A DNA stretch of 64,000 nt from positions 360,980 to 424,979 of the forward strand of contig NZ_QEYO01000002.1 in NCBI RefSeq assembly GCF_023718305.1, given 5' to 3'. The DNA is from Gramella sp. AN32. Its GTDB lineage: Bacteria; Bacteroidota; Bacteroidia; Flavobacteriales; Flavobacteriaceae. The position numbers and the translations under genes were made by a program. Shown in pieces: positions 55,007 to 62,990 of the stretch (position 1 is the first letter of the stretch; each line of letters starts with the position of its first letter). The notes beneath the pieces are model-generated. The model saw only the letters and a program-made list of their open reading frames with translations, made no database searches and was not told where the DNA came from.

Positions 55007-55888
55007 ATGAAGAATGATGCTATGAAATTGGAACAAATTCCCAGAATAGAGAATATCTCTAAAGATGATTTTGTTCGGAATTACGTACAACCTCAAAAGC
55101 CGGTGGTAATCACTAAACTTATCGAAGGCTGGCCGGCATATGATAAGTGGACATTAGATTATATTGATGAAATTGCCGGTGACAAAATGGTGCCGCTTTA
55201 TGATAACAGGCCAATTTCTTCAGAATTTAAATTTAATGAAGCTCATACGAAGATGAAAATGCACGAGTATATTGAGCTGCTTAAAAAAGGCCCATCAAGT
55301 TATCGCATCTTTCTTTACAATTTACTCAAGGAAGTCCCCAAACTTCAGCAGGATTTCAGTTTTCCGGATATTGGCTTAAGATTTCTGAAGCAAATGCCCA
55401 TGTTATTTTTTGGCGGTGAAAAGTCAAAAGTCTTTATGCATTATGACATTGATTACGCCAATATTTTACATTTTCATTTCCACGGAAAAAAACAATGCAT
55501 TTTATTTCCTCCCACTGAAAGTAAGCATTTATACAAGGTGCCGCACGCTTTGATCACTCGGGAAGATATCAATTTTAATAATCCAGATTATGACAAGTTT
55601 CCTGTTTTAAAGAAAGCAAAAGGTTTTATTACCGAATTAAATCATGGAGATACGCTTTATATGCCTGAAGGTTACTGGCACCATATGACCTATCTTACTG
55701 CCGGGTTTTCCATGAGTTTGAGGGCAACCCCAAGAACGCTTACCAATTTTTCCAAAGCCGTATACAATATCATTTTTATGCGTCATTTTGATAATTATAT
55801 GAGAAAATTTCGCGGTCAAAAATGGATTGATTATAAAAATGATCAGGCGGTCAAGCGCACTCACAAAAAGTATGATATTAGGGGATAA
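55007..55888 (+). CDS. JmjC-like cupin_8 protein, tandem copy 2
   Basis: A 293-residue paralog of the preceding gene: QKPVVITKLIEGWPAY, then iron ligands His145 and Asp147 (VFMHYDIDYANILHF), Lys in GKKQCILFPP, distal His225 (LYMPEGYWHHMTY). Both end in near-identical segments (GQKWIDYKNDQAVKRTHKKY against GQRWVDYKNELAIKRTHKY). ATG 55007 is used; ATG 55022 (MKLEQIPRIEN) aligns better with copy 1. Its 3' end overlaps recX by 11 bp (convergent). Confidence 0.85.
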   Translation: MKNDAMKLEQIPRIENISKDDFVRNYVQPQKPVVITKLIEGWPAYDKWTLDYIDEIAGDKMVPLYDNRPISSEFKFNEAHTKMKMHEYIELLKKGPSSYRIFLYNLLKEVPKLQQDFSFPDIGLRFLKQMPMLFFGGEKSKVFMHYDIDYANILHFHFHGKKQCILFPPTESKHLYKVPHALITREDINFNNPDYDKFPVLKKAKGFITELNHGDTLYMPEGYWHHMTYLTAGFSMSLRATPRTLTNFSKAVYNIIFMRHFDNYMRKFRGQKWIDYKNDQAVKRTHKKYDIRG

Positions 55889-56357
55889 GCTCGTTTAAGC
55901 AATCAAAAACGAGATGGGTTTCGTAACCTTTGCGCATTAGATGATCAGCTACCTTTTGTTTTTTCTTATAAGAATTAGATTCATTGGTTTTTTCAATCCT
56001 TTTTTCTGCCAGATCATATAAAGAAGAATTATAATCTTTTTGATTGATTTCTGAAAGGCCTAATTTTATAATAGGTTCCGATATTTGCTTTTTTCGCAGT
56101 TCATTTTTGATCTTCACTTTTCCCCATTTTTTAATTCTGAATTTGCCCCGGGCAAAACTACGGGCAAATCGTTCTTCATTTAAAAAATCTTCCTGCATTA
56201 ACTGAATGATGATCTTCTCTTTTGCCTGGGGAATCATTCGCATTTCATTCAACTTATCTTCCACTTCCTTTTGGGATCTGTCGCGATATGCGCAGTAATG
56301 CATCAGCTTTTGGGTAGCTTCAGTGATGGTGTATGATTTGTCTTTAGAATAATCCAT
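55878..56357 (-). CDS. recX: Regulatory protein RecX
   Basis: A 159-residue helical repeat protein that modulates RecA filaments. Three RecX-type three-helix repeats are visible: ATQKLMHYCAYRDRSQKEVEDKL, QEDFLNEERFARSFARGKFRIKKWGKVKI, and KKQKVADHLMRKGYETHLVFDCL. The EERFARSFARGK stretch is the family hallmark. recA is not in the window. Confidence 0.9.
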   Translation of the reverse strand: MDYSKDKSYTITEATQKLMHYCAYRDRSQKEVEDKLNEMRMIPQAKEKIIIQLMQEDFLNEERFARSFARGKFRIKKWGKVKIKNELRKKQISEPIIKLGLSEINQKDYNSSLYDLAEKRIEKTNESNSYKKKQKVADHLMRKGYETHLVFDCLNELIP

Positions 56358-56392
56358 TAAAAAAGTTAAAAATATATGTAGAAAATAGGTAT

Positions 56393-56421
56393 AAAAAAAG
56401 CTTCCACGAAGGGAAGCTTTT
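56393..56421 (-). terminator. Intrinsic terminator of the DUF892 gene
   Basis: AAAAGCTTCC (56396-56405) and GGAAGCTTTT (56412-56421), loop of six. Read on the minus strand the stem is followed by a T run, downstream of the gene ending at 56441. Confidence 0.8.
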
Positions 56422-56440
56422 CAATTTTATTCACTGAAGA

Positions 56441-56926
56441 TTATTTCGCTTTTTTATTCAAACGTCCTTCAGCTAATTTATCCAGTTTATTATCGGCGTT
56501 GTATTCTTCATCAAGAGTTTTTTGAAGTTTTTTCGCTACGTCTTTATGACCAAGTTCTTTGGCATAACGCACTACAGTTCCATATCCTGAAATTTCATAA
56601 TGTTCCACACGTTGGGCATCGGCAATAAGACCGGCATCGCGAACTTCTTCTGAAGCATCTTCTTCAAGGAAACTTTCAGCTTCTTCAATTAAGCCTTTCA
56701 TTGCTTTACAGGTTTCACCGGTTGGTTTAAAGCCTAATTCTTCGCAAATTTCTGCTAATCTCTCTTTGTGCTCTTTCGTTTCTTCCAGATGGCTTTCAAA
56801 AGCGTCTTTTAGTTTTTTATCATGTGCAGCCTTTACCATTTTGGGTAATGCTTTGGTCAATTGAGATTCTGCACTATATAAATCTTTTAACTGGTGTTCA
56901 AATAGATCTTTCAAATCCTTCATCAT
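56441..56926 (-). CDS. DUF892 (YciE/YciF-like) ferritin-like protein
   Basis: A 161-residue four-helix-bundle protein: DLKDLFEHQLKDLYSAESQL, ESHLEETKEHKERL, the ExxH pairs, and ADAQRVEHYEISGYGTV. The Glu and ExxH residues are placed as in di-iron YciF, though activity is unproven. Such proteins are usually stress-induced. Start at ATG 56926 or the adjacent 56923. A TAGATTTA sequence near 56956-56963 (minus strand) could be its -7 box. Monocistronic, with its own terminator. Confidence 0.9.
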   Translation of the reverse strand: MMKDLKDLFEHQLKDLYSAESQLTKALPKMVKAAHDKKLKDAFESHLEETKEHKERLAEICEELGFKPTGETCKAMKGLIEEAESFLEEDASEEVRDAGLIADAQRVEHYEISGYGTVVRYAKELGHKDVAKKLQKTLDEEYNADNKLDKLAEGRLNKKAK

Positions 56927-57072
56927 GTCTATAATTTTTTTTGGTTTATAATGTATAAATCTAAGGCTGAAATAGTGGGAACTTAGTTAATTACCTAATA
57001 AAGCTTTGTTGGTATTCTATTAAAAGATTCAACTTATGGTTAAAGAATTATAAAGCTGGCGGGAATAAGGCA

Positions 57073-57106
57073 AAAAAAAACGCCTTTCAAATGAATGAAA
57101 GGCGTT
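57073..57106 (-). terminator. Intrinsic terminator of rng
   Basis: AACGCCTTTCA (57079-57089) and TGAAAGGCGTT (57096-57106), 11-bp perfect stem, followed on the minus strand by a run of about ten T. Confidence 0.9.
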
Positions 57107-57112
57107 GATTAT

Positions 57113-58705
57113 TTATAAGATCACTTTCCCGTCTTTATCGTGGAAGTGGTACTCTAAATACGTGTAAGCATCTCGAGGCAAAATTTTAACCCAGCGTTTA
57201 TGGTCTACAAACCACTTAGATCTGGGCGATGGAAAGCCTTTGGTTAAAAAGGCTGCAATAAATGGGTGCGCACTAAGAGTAATCTTAGCATGATCTTTCT
57301 TGATCAATTTATCAAGATCGGTTTTGATTTTATTAATTACGCTAATTGGTGCTTCAATTTCACCAATTCCGTTAGGGTTATCCTCACGGGTTTTAATATT
57401 CATTTCCGGTCTTACGCGCTGTCTTGTAATTTGGATCAATCCGAATTTACTAGGGGGCAATATTTTATGTTTTGCCCGGTCATCACTCATTTCGTTGCGA
57501 AGGTGATCATAGAGCTTCTTTCTATTTTCAGCTCTGTTCATATCTATGAAATCTACCACGATAATCCCTCCCATGTCACGTAATCGTAACTGGCGGGCAA
57601 TTTCTGCAGCACTTATCATATTAACTTCTAATGCGGTATCCTCCTGGTTTTTTGATTTATTGGAACGGTTTCCGCTGTTTACGTCTATAACGTGCATAGC
57701 TTCAGTGTGTTCAATAATCAGATAAGCACCTTTGCTCATAGAGACGGTGCGCCCAAAGGAAGTTTTAATTTGTCTTTCGATACCGCTTTTTTCGAAAATG
57801 GGTTGGTTGGATTGATGCAATTTTACGATTGATTCTTTTTCAGGAGCAATTTCGCTCACATAATCTTTAATTTGAGTATAAAGCGTTTCATCATCTACAC
57901 AAATGGAGGTGAAGGTATCATTAAAGATATCTCTCAACAAAGACGATGCTCTGTTTAACTCTCCAAGTACTTTGGAAGGGTGATGCGGCTTATACAGTTT
58001 TTTGCACATGGCTGTCCATCGACCTACTAAATTTTCGAGGTCTCTGTCCAGTTCTGCTACTTTTTTACCTTCAGCTACGGTTCTAATGATCACACCAAAG
58101 TTTTTAGGTTTGATGCTTTTGACCAATCTCTTAAGGCGGTCTTTTTCTTCTTTGCTTTCAATTTTTTGAGAAACTGAAATGCGGTTGGAAAAAGGCACCA
58201 ATACAATATAGCGACCGGGGAGTGAAAGCTCTGAGCTTATCCTTGGCCCTTTTGTAGAGATAGGTTCTTTCATGATTTGAACCAATAGCGACTGATTTGA
58301 TTTTAAGACATCGGCGATAGCGCCATTTTTGTCTATATCCTTTTCTAAAGGAAAATTCTTTAAAGAATAATCTTTTAATTTACCTGTGCTTACACGTTTT
58401 ATGAATTTCAATAAAGTCGCCATTTGAGGCCCAAGATCATGATAGTGTAAAAAACCATCTTTTTCATAGCCAACATTTACAAATGCGGCATTTAATCCTG
58501 GTACAGCTTTTCTAATCTTGGCGATATAAATATCTCCTACATTAAATTTATTGCTGTCTTCTTCTTTATTTAGTTCAATAAGTTTTCCATCTTTTAATAA
58601 GGCAAAATCTACAGCAGAAGGTTCGGACCTGATAATTAATTCTTTGTCCACACTTCTAGATTTTATATCCGTACCTGTAATGGTAGGTACAGATGGATTA
58701 AACAT
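57113..58705 (-). CDS. rng: RNase E/G-family endoribonuclease
   Basis: A 530-residue single-strand-specific endoribonuclease for rRNA and mRNA processing. Parts: an N-terminal beta segment (KELIIRSEPSAVDFALLKDG), an S1 domain (VGDIYIAKIRKAVPGLNAAFVNVG, then KDGFLHYHDL), the DNase-I-like catalytic core with Mg ligands in MHVIDVNSGNRSNKS and GGIIVVDFIDM, and the end GLIQITRQRVRPEMN. After this point RNase E/G of Proteobacteria have the CPxC zinc link; here the stretch KTREDNPNGIGEIEAPI contains no Cys. It lacks the long C-terminal scaffold of RNase E, so it is RNase-G-like. Follows the 29-aa gene and HU on the same strand. Confidence 0.93.
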   Translation of the reverse strand: MFNPSVPTITGTDIKSRSVDKELIIRSEPSAVDFALLKDGKLIELNKEEDSNKFNVGDIYIAKIRKAVPGLNAAFVNVGYEKDGFLHYHDLGPQMATLLKFIKRVSTGKLKDYSLKNFPLEKDIDKNGAIADVLKSNQSLLVQIMKEPISTKGPRISSELSLPGRYIVLVPFSNRISVSQKIESKEEKDRLKRLVKSIKPKNFGVIIRTVAEGKKVAELDRDLENLVGRWTAMCKKLYKPHHPSKVLGELNRASSLLRDIFNDTFTSICVDDETLYTQIKDYVSEIAPEKESIVKLHQSNQPIFEKSGIERQIKTSFGRTVSMSKGAYLIIEHTEAMHVIDVNSGNRSNKSKNQEDTALEVNMISAAEIARQLRLRDMGGIIVVDFIDMNRAENRKKLYDHLRNEMSDDRAKHKILPPSKFGLIQITRQRVRPEMNIKTREDNPNGIGEIEAPISVINKIKTDLDKLIKKDHAKITLSAHPFIAAFLTKGFPSPRSKWFVDHKRWVKILPRDAYTYLEYHFHDKDGKVIL

Positions 58706-58786
58706 TATTTTTTCACAGGTTTTGAATCCTGAAGAAACTTAAACGATACTTTATCGCAGTTTCAATTTCAAAGAACGATTTTAAAT

Positions 58787-58812
58787 AAAAAAAGTAGTTG
58801 GAAACTACTTTT
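58787..58812 (-). terminator. Terminator overlapping the stop codon of the 29-aa gene
   Basis: On the minus strand AAAGTAGTT-TCC-AACTACTTT followed by a T run. The stem contains the TAG stop codon of the small gene (58805-58807). Confidence 0.7.
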
Positions 58813-58894
58813 TCTTGTGGCGATTGGCTCTTCTACGCTTTTTTCGCTTGTGCGTAGCCACCTTATGTCTTTTTCTCTTTTTACCACTTGGCAT
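58805..58894 (-). CDS. 29-aa basic ribosomal-type protein (AURKAIP1/COX24-like)
   Basis: ATG 58894 to TAG 58805. The protein begins MPSGKKRKRHKVATHKRKKR and ends RRANRHKKK; more than half its residues are Lys, Arg or His. It matches the short basic proteins annotated as AURKAIP1/COX24-domain proteins in Bacteroidota; the mitochondrial homolog is small-subunit protein mS38. It is therefore probably a ribosomal accessory protein. Position between HU and rng is conserved in the phylum as far as I know. Its size means it is easily missed by gene finders. Confidence 0.85.
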   Translation of the reverse strand: MPSGKKRKRHKVATHKRKKRRRANRHKKK

Positions 58895-58952
58895 AGTGTA
58901 CTTTATTTTAATTAATATTTATTTTGAAATCCCGGTTGACACCGTAGATTAA

Positions 58953-59243
58953 TTACTTCACTTCTACATTAGATTTTACTCCTTCTACAAAAATTTTCGC
59001 AGGCTTGAATGCAGGGATGTTGTGAGCAGGAATTTTAATAGTAGTGTTTTTAGAGATGTTCCTTCCGGTTTTCTCGGCTCTGGTTTTCACTACAAAGCTT
59101 CCAAAACCTCTTAAATAGACATTGTCTCCGCTTTCAAGTGAAGATTTAACTTCATCCATAAAAGACTCGATAGTTGCTTGAACATCACCTTTTTCCATTC
59201 CAAGTTTTTCTGAAATGTTGGTTACGATATCTGCTTTCGTCAT
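58953..59243 (-). CDS. HU-family DNA-binding protein
   Basis: A 96-residue histone-like nucleoid protein. Typical HU/IHF body: MTKADIVTNISEKLGMEKGD, SLESGDNVYLRGFGSFVVKTR, then the DNA-binding arm GRNISKNTTIKIPAHNIPAFKPAK. One HU-like gene cannot be assigned to HU or IHF by sequence alone. Its promoter is the TTTG-N21-TATATTTG pair upstream. Confidence 0.95.
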   Translation of the reverse strand: MTKADIVTNISEKLGMEKGDVQATIESFMDEVKSSLESGDNVYLRGFGSFVVKTRAEKTGRNISKNTTIKIPAHNIPAFKPAKIFVEGVKSNVEVK

Positions 59244-59296
59244 TTTCTTGCTGTTTAAATTTTATAAATTGGGGTTTGTGTTTTTTTTCAAGGGGG

Positions 59297-59329
59297 CAAA
59301 TATAATAATTAAATCTTCAATATTTCAAA
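59297..59329 (-). promoter_or_regulatory. Promoter of the HU gene
   Basis: Minus strand: TTTG (59326-59329), a 21-nt spacer, TATATTTG (59297-59304). A leader of about 45 nt precedes ATG 59243. Confidence 0.55.
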
Positions 59330-59388
59330 CCTAATCCACTAATAATAACGTAATAAACTCCTAATATTGCAGAGCTTCTTTGTTAATT

Positions 59389-60441
59389 ATGCAAATTACA
59401 ACTGAACTTTTTACCTGGTATTCTGAAAATAAAAGGGAACTTCCCTGGAGAAACACGCGTGAACCCTATCATATATGGTTAAGTGAAATCATGCTTCAGC
59501 AAACAAGAATTGAACAGGGCTTACCCTATTACTATAGATTTACCGAGAAATATCCTACAGTTTTTGATCTGGCCAATGCGCCAATAGACGAGGTTTTAAA
59601 ATTATGGCAGGGATTGGGCTATTATTCGCGCGCTAGGAACCTGCATGAAACTGCCAAATTTGTCACTGAAAAACTAAATGGTGTTTTCCCGAAATCGTAT
59701 GTGGAATTAAAGAAACTCAAAGGAATTGGGGATTATACCGCAGCCGCAATTGCCAGTTTCTGTTATAACGAGCCGGTAGCGGTGGTAGATGGTAACGTAT
59801 ACAGGGTATTATCACGACTTTTTGATCTGGACACCCCTATCAATTCTTCTGCTGGGATAAAAGAATTTAAGTTGCTGGCCCAGGAAATTTTGAATAAAAA
59901 GGATCCGGCAACGCATAATCAGGCTTTAATGGAATTTGGGGCTATACAATGCAAACCTCAAAATCCTTATTGTCTTCTTTGTCCGCTGAGTTCAAAATGC
60001 CTTGCGCTGAGAAATAATACAGTAAAGGAGCGTCCCATAAAACTGAAAAAGAGCAAAATAAAGCATCGGTACTTCAATTATCTTGTGTTTAACCATCAGG
60101 ATAAAAAAACCTTACTGGAGCAACGAACCGGAAAAGGGATTTGGAATGGGCTCTATCAATTTCCATTGGTAGAATCTAACGATCATTTTTCGGAAAAGGA
60201 ATTAATTGCTTCCGAAGATTTTAAGAAGATCCTGGGCGAGAGGGAGTTTGAAATTACCTTATTTAGGGATGAGCCCAAAATTCATAAGCTCTCCCATCAA
60301 CATTTACATACCAGATTCTGGATCGTTGAGACTAAACTGGATCTTGATAAAAGTATTTTTATAAACGAGGTCGAGAAATATCCTGTGCCGGTTTTAATTG
60401 AGAACTTTCTAAATGAATATCTTTCTGAGGCTTACAACTAA
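59389..60441 (+). CDS. mutY: A/G-specific adenine glycosylase
   Basis: Removes adenine mispaired with 8-oxoguanine; 350 residues. Start at ATG 59389 (a TTG at 59380 is in frame). Motifs: RELPWRNTREPYHIWLSEIMLQQT (catalytic Glu), the HhH-GPD motif LKKLKGIGDYTAAAIASF followed by AVVDGNVYRVL (catalytic Asp), the four-Cys 4Fe-4S loop CKPQNPYCLLCPLSSKC and a C-terminal NUDIX-like domain (LLEQRTGKGIWNGLYQFPL). The mutY-ssb-gldE-gldD order is characteristic of Flavobacteriia. Confidence 0.96.
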   Translation: MQITTELFTWYSENKRELPWRNTREPYHIWLSEIMLQQTRIEQGLPYYYRFTEKYPTVFDLANAPIDEVLKLWQGLGYYSRARNLHETAKFVTEKLNGVFPKSYVELKKLKGIGDYTAAAIASFCYNEPVAVVDGNVYRVLSRLFDLDTPINSSAGIKEFKLLAQEILNKKDPATHNQALMEFGAIQCKPQNPYCLLCPLSSKCLALRNNTVKERPIKLKKSKIKHRYFNYLVFNHQDKKTLLEQRTGKGIWNGLYQFPLVESNDHFSEKELIASEDFKKILGEREFEITLFRDEPKIHKLSHQHLHTRFWIVETKLDLDKSIFINEVEKYPVPVLIENFLNEYLSEAYN

Positions 60442-60452
60442 TTTCTTGTTTA

Positions 60453-60460
60453 TATCTTTG
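60453..60460 (+). promoter_or_regulatory. Candidate -7 box upstream of ssb
   Basis: TATCTTTG, exact match, about 90 nt before ATG 60550; no TTG at the normal distance. Confidence 0.35.
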
Positions 60461-60549
60461 CGCTTTTGAACGCTATTCAGAATATATTTTTAGTATTTTA
60501 GAATAAATAATAATTAATAAGTCAGTTTCTTGACTCAAAAAGTATAGTA

Positions 60550-61026
60550 ATGACAGGCACACTGAATAAAGTAATGCTCATAGGACACACGGGAGATGAT
60601 GTAAAAATGCATTATTTTGAAGGAGGAGGATCTATTGGAAGATTTCCGGTAGCAACTAATGAAAGTTACACGAATAGGACTACAGGGGAGCGTGTTACCA
60701 ATACAGAATGGCACAATGTAGTAGTGAGAAATAAAGCTGCTGAAGTTTGTGAAAAGTATTTGAAGAAAGGTGACCGGGTTTATGTGGAAGGAAGGATAAA
60801 AACACGTAAATGGCAGGACGATCAGGGACAGGATAAATACCAAACTGAAATTCACTGTTCAGAATTCACGTTTTTAACCCCTAAAAATGAAACCGGAATG
60901 CAAAACAGCGGAAATTCCCAGGGTACTGGAAATAACTCTAATAGCAAATCGGGAAATTCTAAAAGTCAAAGCAACCAGAACGAATCGGTTAATCAACAGG
61001 AGGAAGAAGACGATTTACCTTTCTAA
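60550..61026 (+). CDS. ssb: Single-stranded DNA-binding protein
   Basis: A 158-residue SSB: an OB-fold (MTGTLNKVMLIGHTGDDVKM, ATNESYTNRTTGERVTNTEWHNVVV, YLKKGDRVYVEGRIKTRKW), an Asn/Ser/Gly/Gln-rich disordered linker (about 112-148) and the acidic protein-interaction tip EEEDDLPF. Between mutY and gldE. Confidence 0.96.
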   Translation: MTGTLNKVMLIGHTGDDVKMHYFEGGGSIGRFPVATNESYTNRTTGERVTNTEWHNVVVRNKAAEVCEKYLKKGDRVYVEGRIKTRKWQDDQGQDKYQTEIHCSEFTFLTPKNETGMQNSGNSQGTGNNSNSKSGNSKSQSNQNESVNQQEEEDDLPF

Positions 61027-61042
61027 ATAGAAATTAAAACAT

Positions 61043-62377
61043 TTGCCATTGGACTTGGAGCCTCCCAGTTTACTTTTAATTTGGGCCACTGTTGGAATTA
61101 CCCAATTTGTAAGCCTTTTTATCTTAATTATTTTACTGCTTTGTTCTGCCCTTATTTCTGGAGCTGAAGTGGCTTTTTTTTCGCTTACCCCGGCTAATTT
61201 TATAACCGAAGATGGAAAGCGGTCTAAAACCCAGGATATTGTCATCACACTTCTGGAAAAACCCAAGAAGCTGCTGGCTACCATTTTAGTTGCAAATAAT
61301 TTCATCAATATCGCGATTGTGCTGCTTTTTGATCATCTTACCGATGATCTTTTTGAAGGTGTAAATACAGAATTCTTCGGAATTGACCTGCGTTTCTTCT
61401 TCGAAGTAGGGATCGTCACTTTTCTTATTCTTCTTTTTGGAGAAATTCTACCGAAGGTTTATGCGAGCAGGAATAAAGAGAAGTTTTCAAACTTTATGGC
61501 CTACCCTCTAAATATTCTGGATACGCTATTTTCTCCACTGAGTAGTCCCATGCGTGCAGTCACACTTTATATCCATGAGAAATTGGGCAAAAAACGATCT
61601 TTTATAAGCATTGATCATTTATCGCAGGCACTCGAACTCACCAGTGAAGAAGATACTACCCGTGAGGAGCATAAAATTCTTCAGGGAATTGTAAGTTTTG
61701 GGAATACCGATACCAAACAGGTAATGCGCCCAAGGATGGACATTTTTGCCTTAAATCGCGAAAATACGTATTCCGAGATCGTTCCGCACTTAATAGAACA
61801 TGGATATTCAAGAATCCCGGTTTATAAGGAAAATATCGATAATGTAGAGGGAATTCTCTACATCAAAGATCTTTTACCTTACCTGAACGAAAAGAATTTT
61901 GAGTGGACGAGTTTATTGCGGGAGCCTTATTTTGTTCCAGAGAACAAAAAGCTGGATGATCTTCTCAATGAATTTAAGGTGAAAAAGAATCACCTGGCCA
62001 TTGTAGTAGATGAGTATGGAGGCACGAGCGGACTTATCTCCCTGGAAGATATTATTGAAGAGATCGTTGGGGATATTAGTGATGAATTTGATGATGAAGA
62101 CCTTATTTATTCCAAATTGGATGAATTTAATTTTGTTTTTGAAGGTAAAACCCCGCTGAAAGATTTTTACAAAATTGCCAAAATTGATGATGTCACTATT
62201 TTCGAGGAAAAGAAGGGCGAAGCTGATACCCTGGCAGGTTTTCTCTTAGAAATTTCAGGAGGTTTTCCCAGGAAGAATGATATGCTGGCGCTCGAAAATT
62301 ACACCTTTACCATAGAAGTGATAGATGATAAAAGGATTAAACAGATCAAGATGAATATTGGAAATGAAAAAAGCTAA
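61043..62377 (+). CDS. gldE: Gliding-motility-associated protein GldE (CNNM/CBS family)
   Basis: A 444-residue membrane protein: DUF21/CNNM transmembrane domain (about 15-200, LFILIILLLCSALISGAEVAFFSL), two CBS domains (about 215-335, MRPRMDIFALNREN and HLAIVVDEYGGTSGLISLEDIIEEIVGD) and a CorC/HlyC C-terminal domain (about 350-440). GldE is needed for GldD-dependent gliding in Flavobacterium. Start is TTG at 61043 or 61049 (there is no ATG). Identity rests on the mutY-ssb-gldE-gldD order and family. Confidence 0.92.
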   Translation: MPLDLEPPSLLLIWATVGITQFVSLFILIILLLCSALISGAEVAFFSLTPANFITEDGKRSKTQDIVITLLEKPKKLLATILVANNFINIAIVLLFDHLTDDLFEGVNTEFFGIDLRFFFEVGIVTFLILLFGEILPKVYASRNKEKFSNFMAYPLNILDTLFSPLSSPMRAVTLYIHEKLGKKRSFISIDHLSQALELTSEEDTTREEHKILQGIVSFGNTDTKQVMRPRMDIFALNRENTYSEIVPHLIEHGYSRIPVYKENIDNVEGILYIKDLLPYLNEKNFEWTSLLREPYFVPENKKLDDLLNEFKVKKNHLAIVVDEYGGTSGLISLEDIIEEIVGDISDEFDDEDLIYSKLDEFNFVFEGKTPLKDFYKIAKIDDVTIFEEKKGEADTLAGFLLEISGGFPRKNDMLALENYTFTIEVIDDKRIKQIKMNIGNEKS

Positions 62378-62930
62378 ACTATTTTTTTTTCTGATAAGTT
62401 TCGGAATGATCTCCGCCTGTAAAAATGATCCTAAACCGAAACCCAAAGGTTTTCTCTCCCTCAATTACCCTGAAGCCAAATACGAAAGAACTGAACTGGA
62501 CTGTCCGTTTGAATTTGATAAAAATTCACTGGCTGAAATTGGCCCTTCCCGGAACAAAATTCCCTGCTGGATCAACCTGAATTATAATTTTATGAATGGG
62601 TCTATTTATATCACATATCAGCAGGTAAATAATAACCTTGATTCATTGCTGATGGACGCTCAGAAACTTCCGCTTCAACATACCATTAAAGCCGATGCCA
62701 TTGAAGGCGATATCTATACCAACGATCTTCATAAAACCTACGGAATGTTTTATGAGGTAGAAGGTGATGCGGCATCACAGGCCCAATTTTATTTAACCGA
62801 TAGTACGGAACATTTTATAACGGGTTCGGTATATTTTAACCGCGTTCCAAATTATGATTCCCTTGTTCCTGCCGCGGCTTACCTAAAAAAAGATATCCGT
62901 CATTTGATGGAAAGCCTTACCTGGAAATAA
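62364..62930 (+). CDS. gldD: Gliding motility lipoprotein GldD
   Basis: A 188-residue lipoprotein: signal peptide MKKAKLFFFLISFGMIS with lipobox ISAC (Cys19), followed by KNDPKPKPKGFLSLNYPEAKY, the start common to GldD proteins (PKPKGxLxLxYP). Start at ATG 62364; a TTG at 62358 is also in frame. It overlaps gldE by 14 bp, so the two are coupled. Presence of gldDE alone does not prove gliding, since homologs occur in nonmotile relatives. Confidence 0.92.
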   Translation: MKKAKLFFFLISFGMISACKNDPKPKPKGFLSLNYPEAKYERTELDCPFEFDKNSLAEIGPSRNKIPCWINLNYNFMNGSIYITYQQVNNNLDSLLMDAQKLPLQHTIKADAIEGDIYTNDLHKTYGMFYEVEGDAASQAQFYLTDSTEHFITGSVYFNRVPNYDSLVPAAAYLKKDIRHLMESLTWK

Positions 62931-62990
62931 TTTACCAGAATTCTCAAAATTTCCCACTTGTAATACCGACTTTTGGCCTTTGTATTTTAT

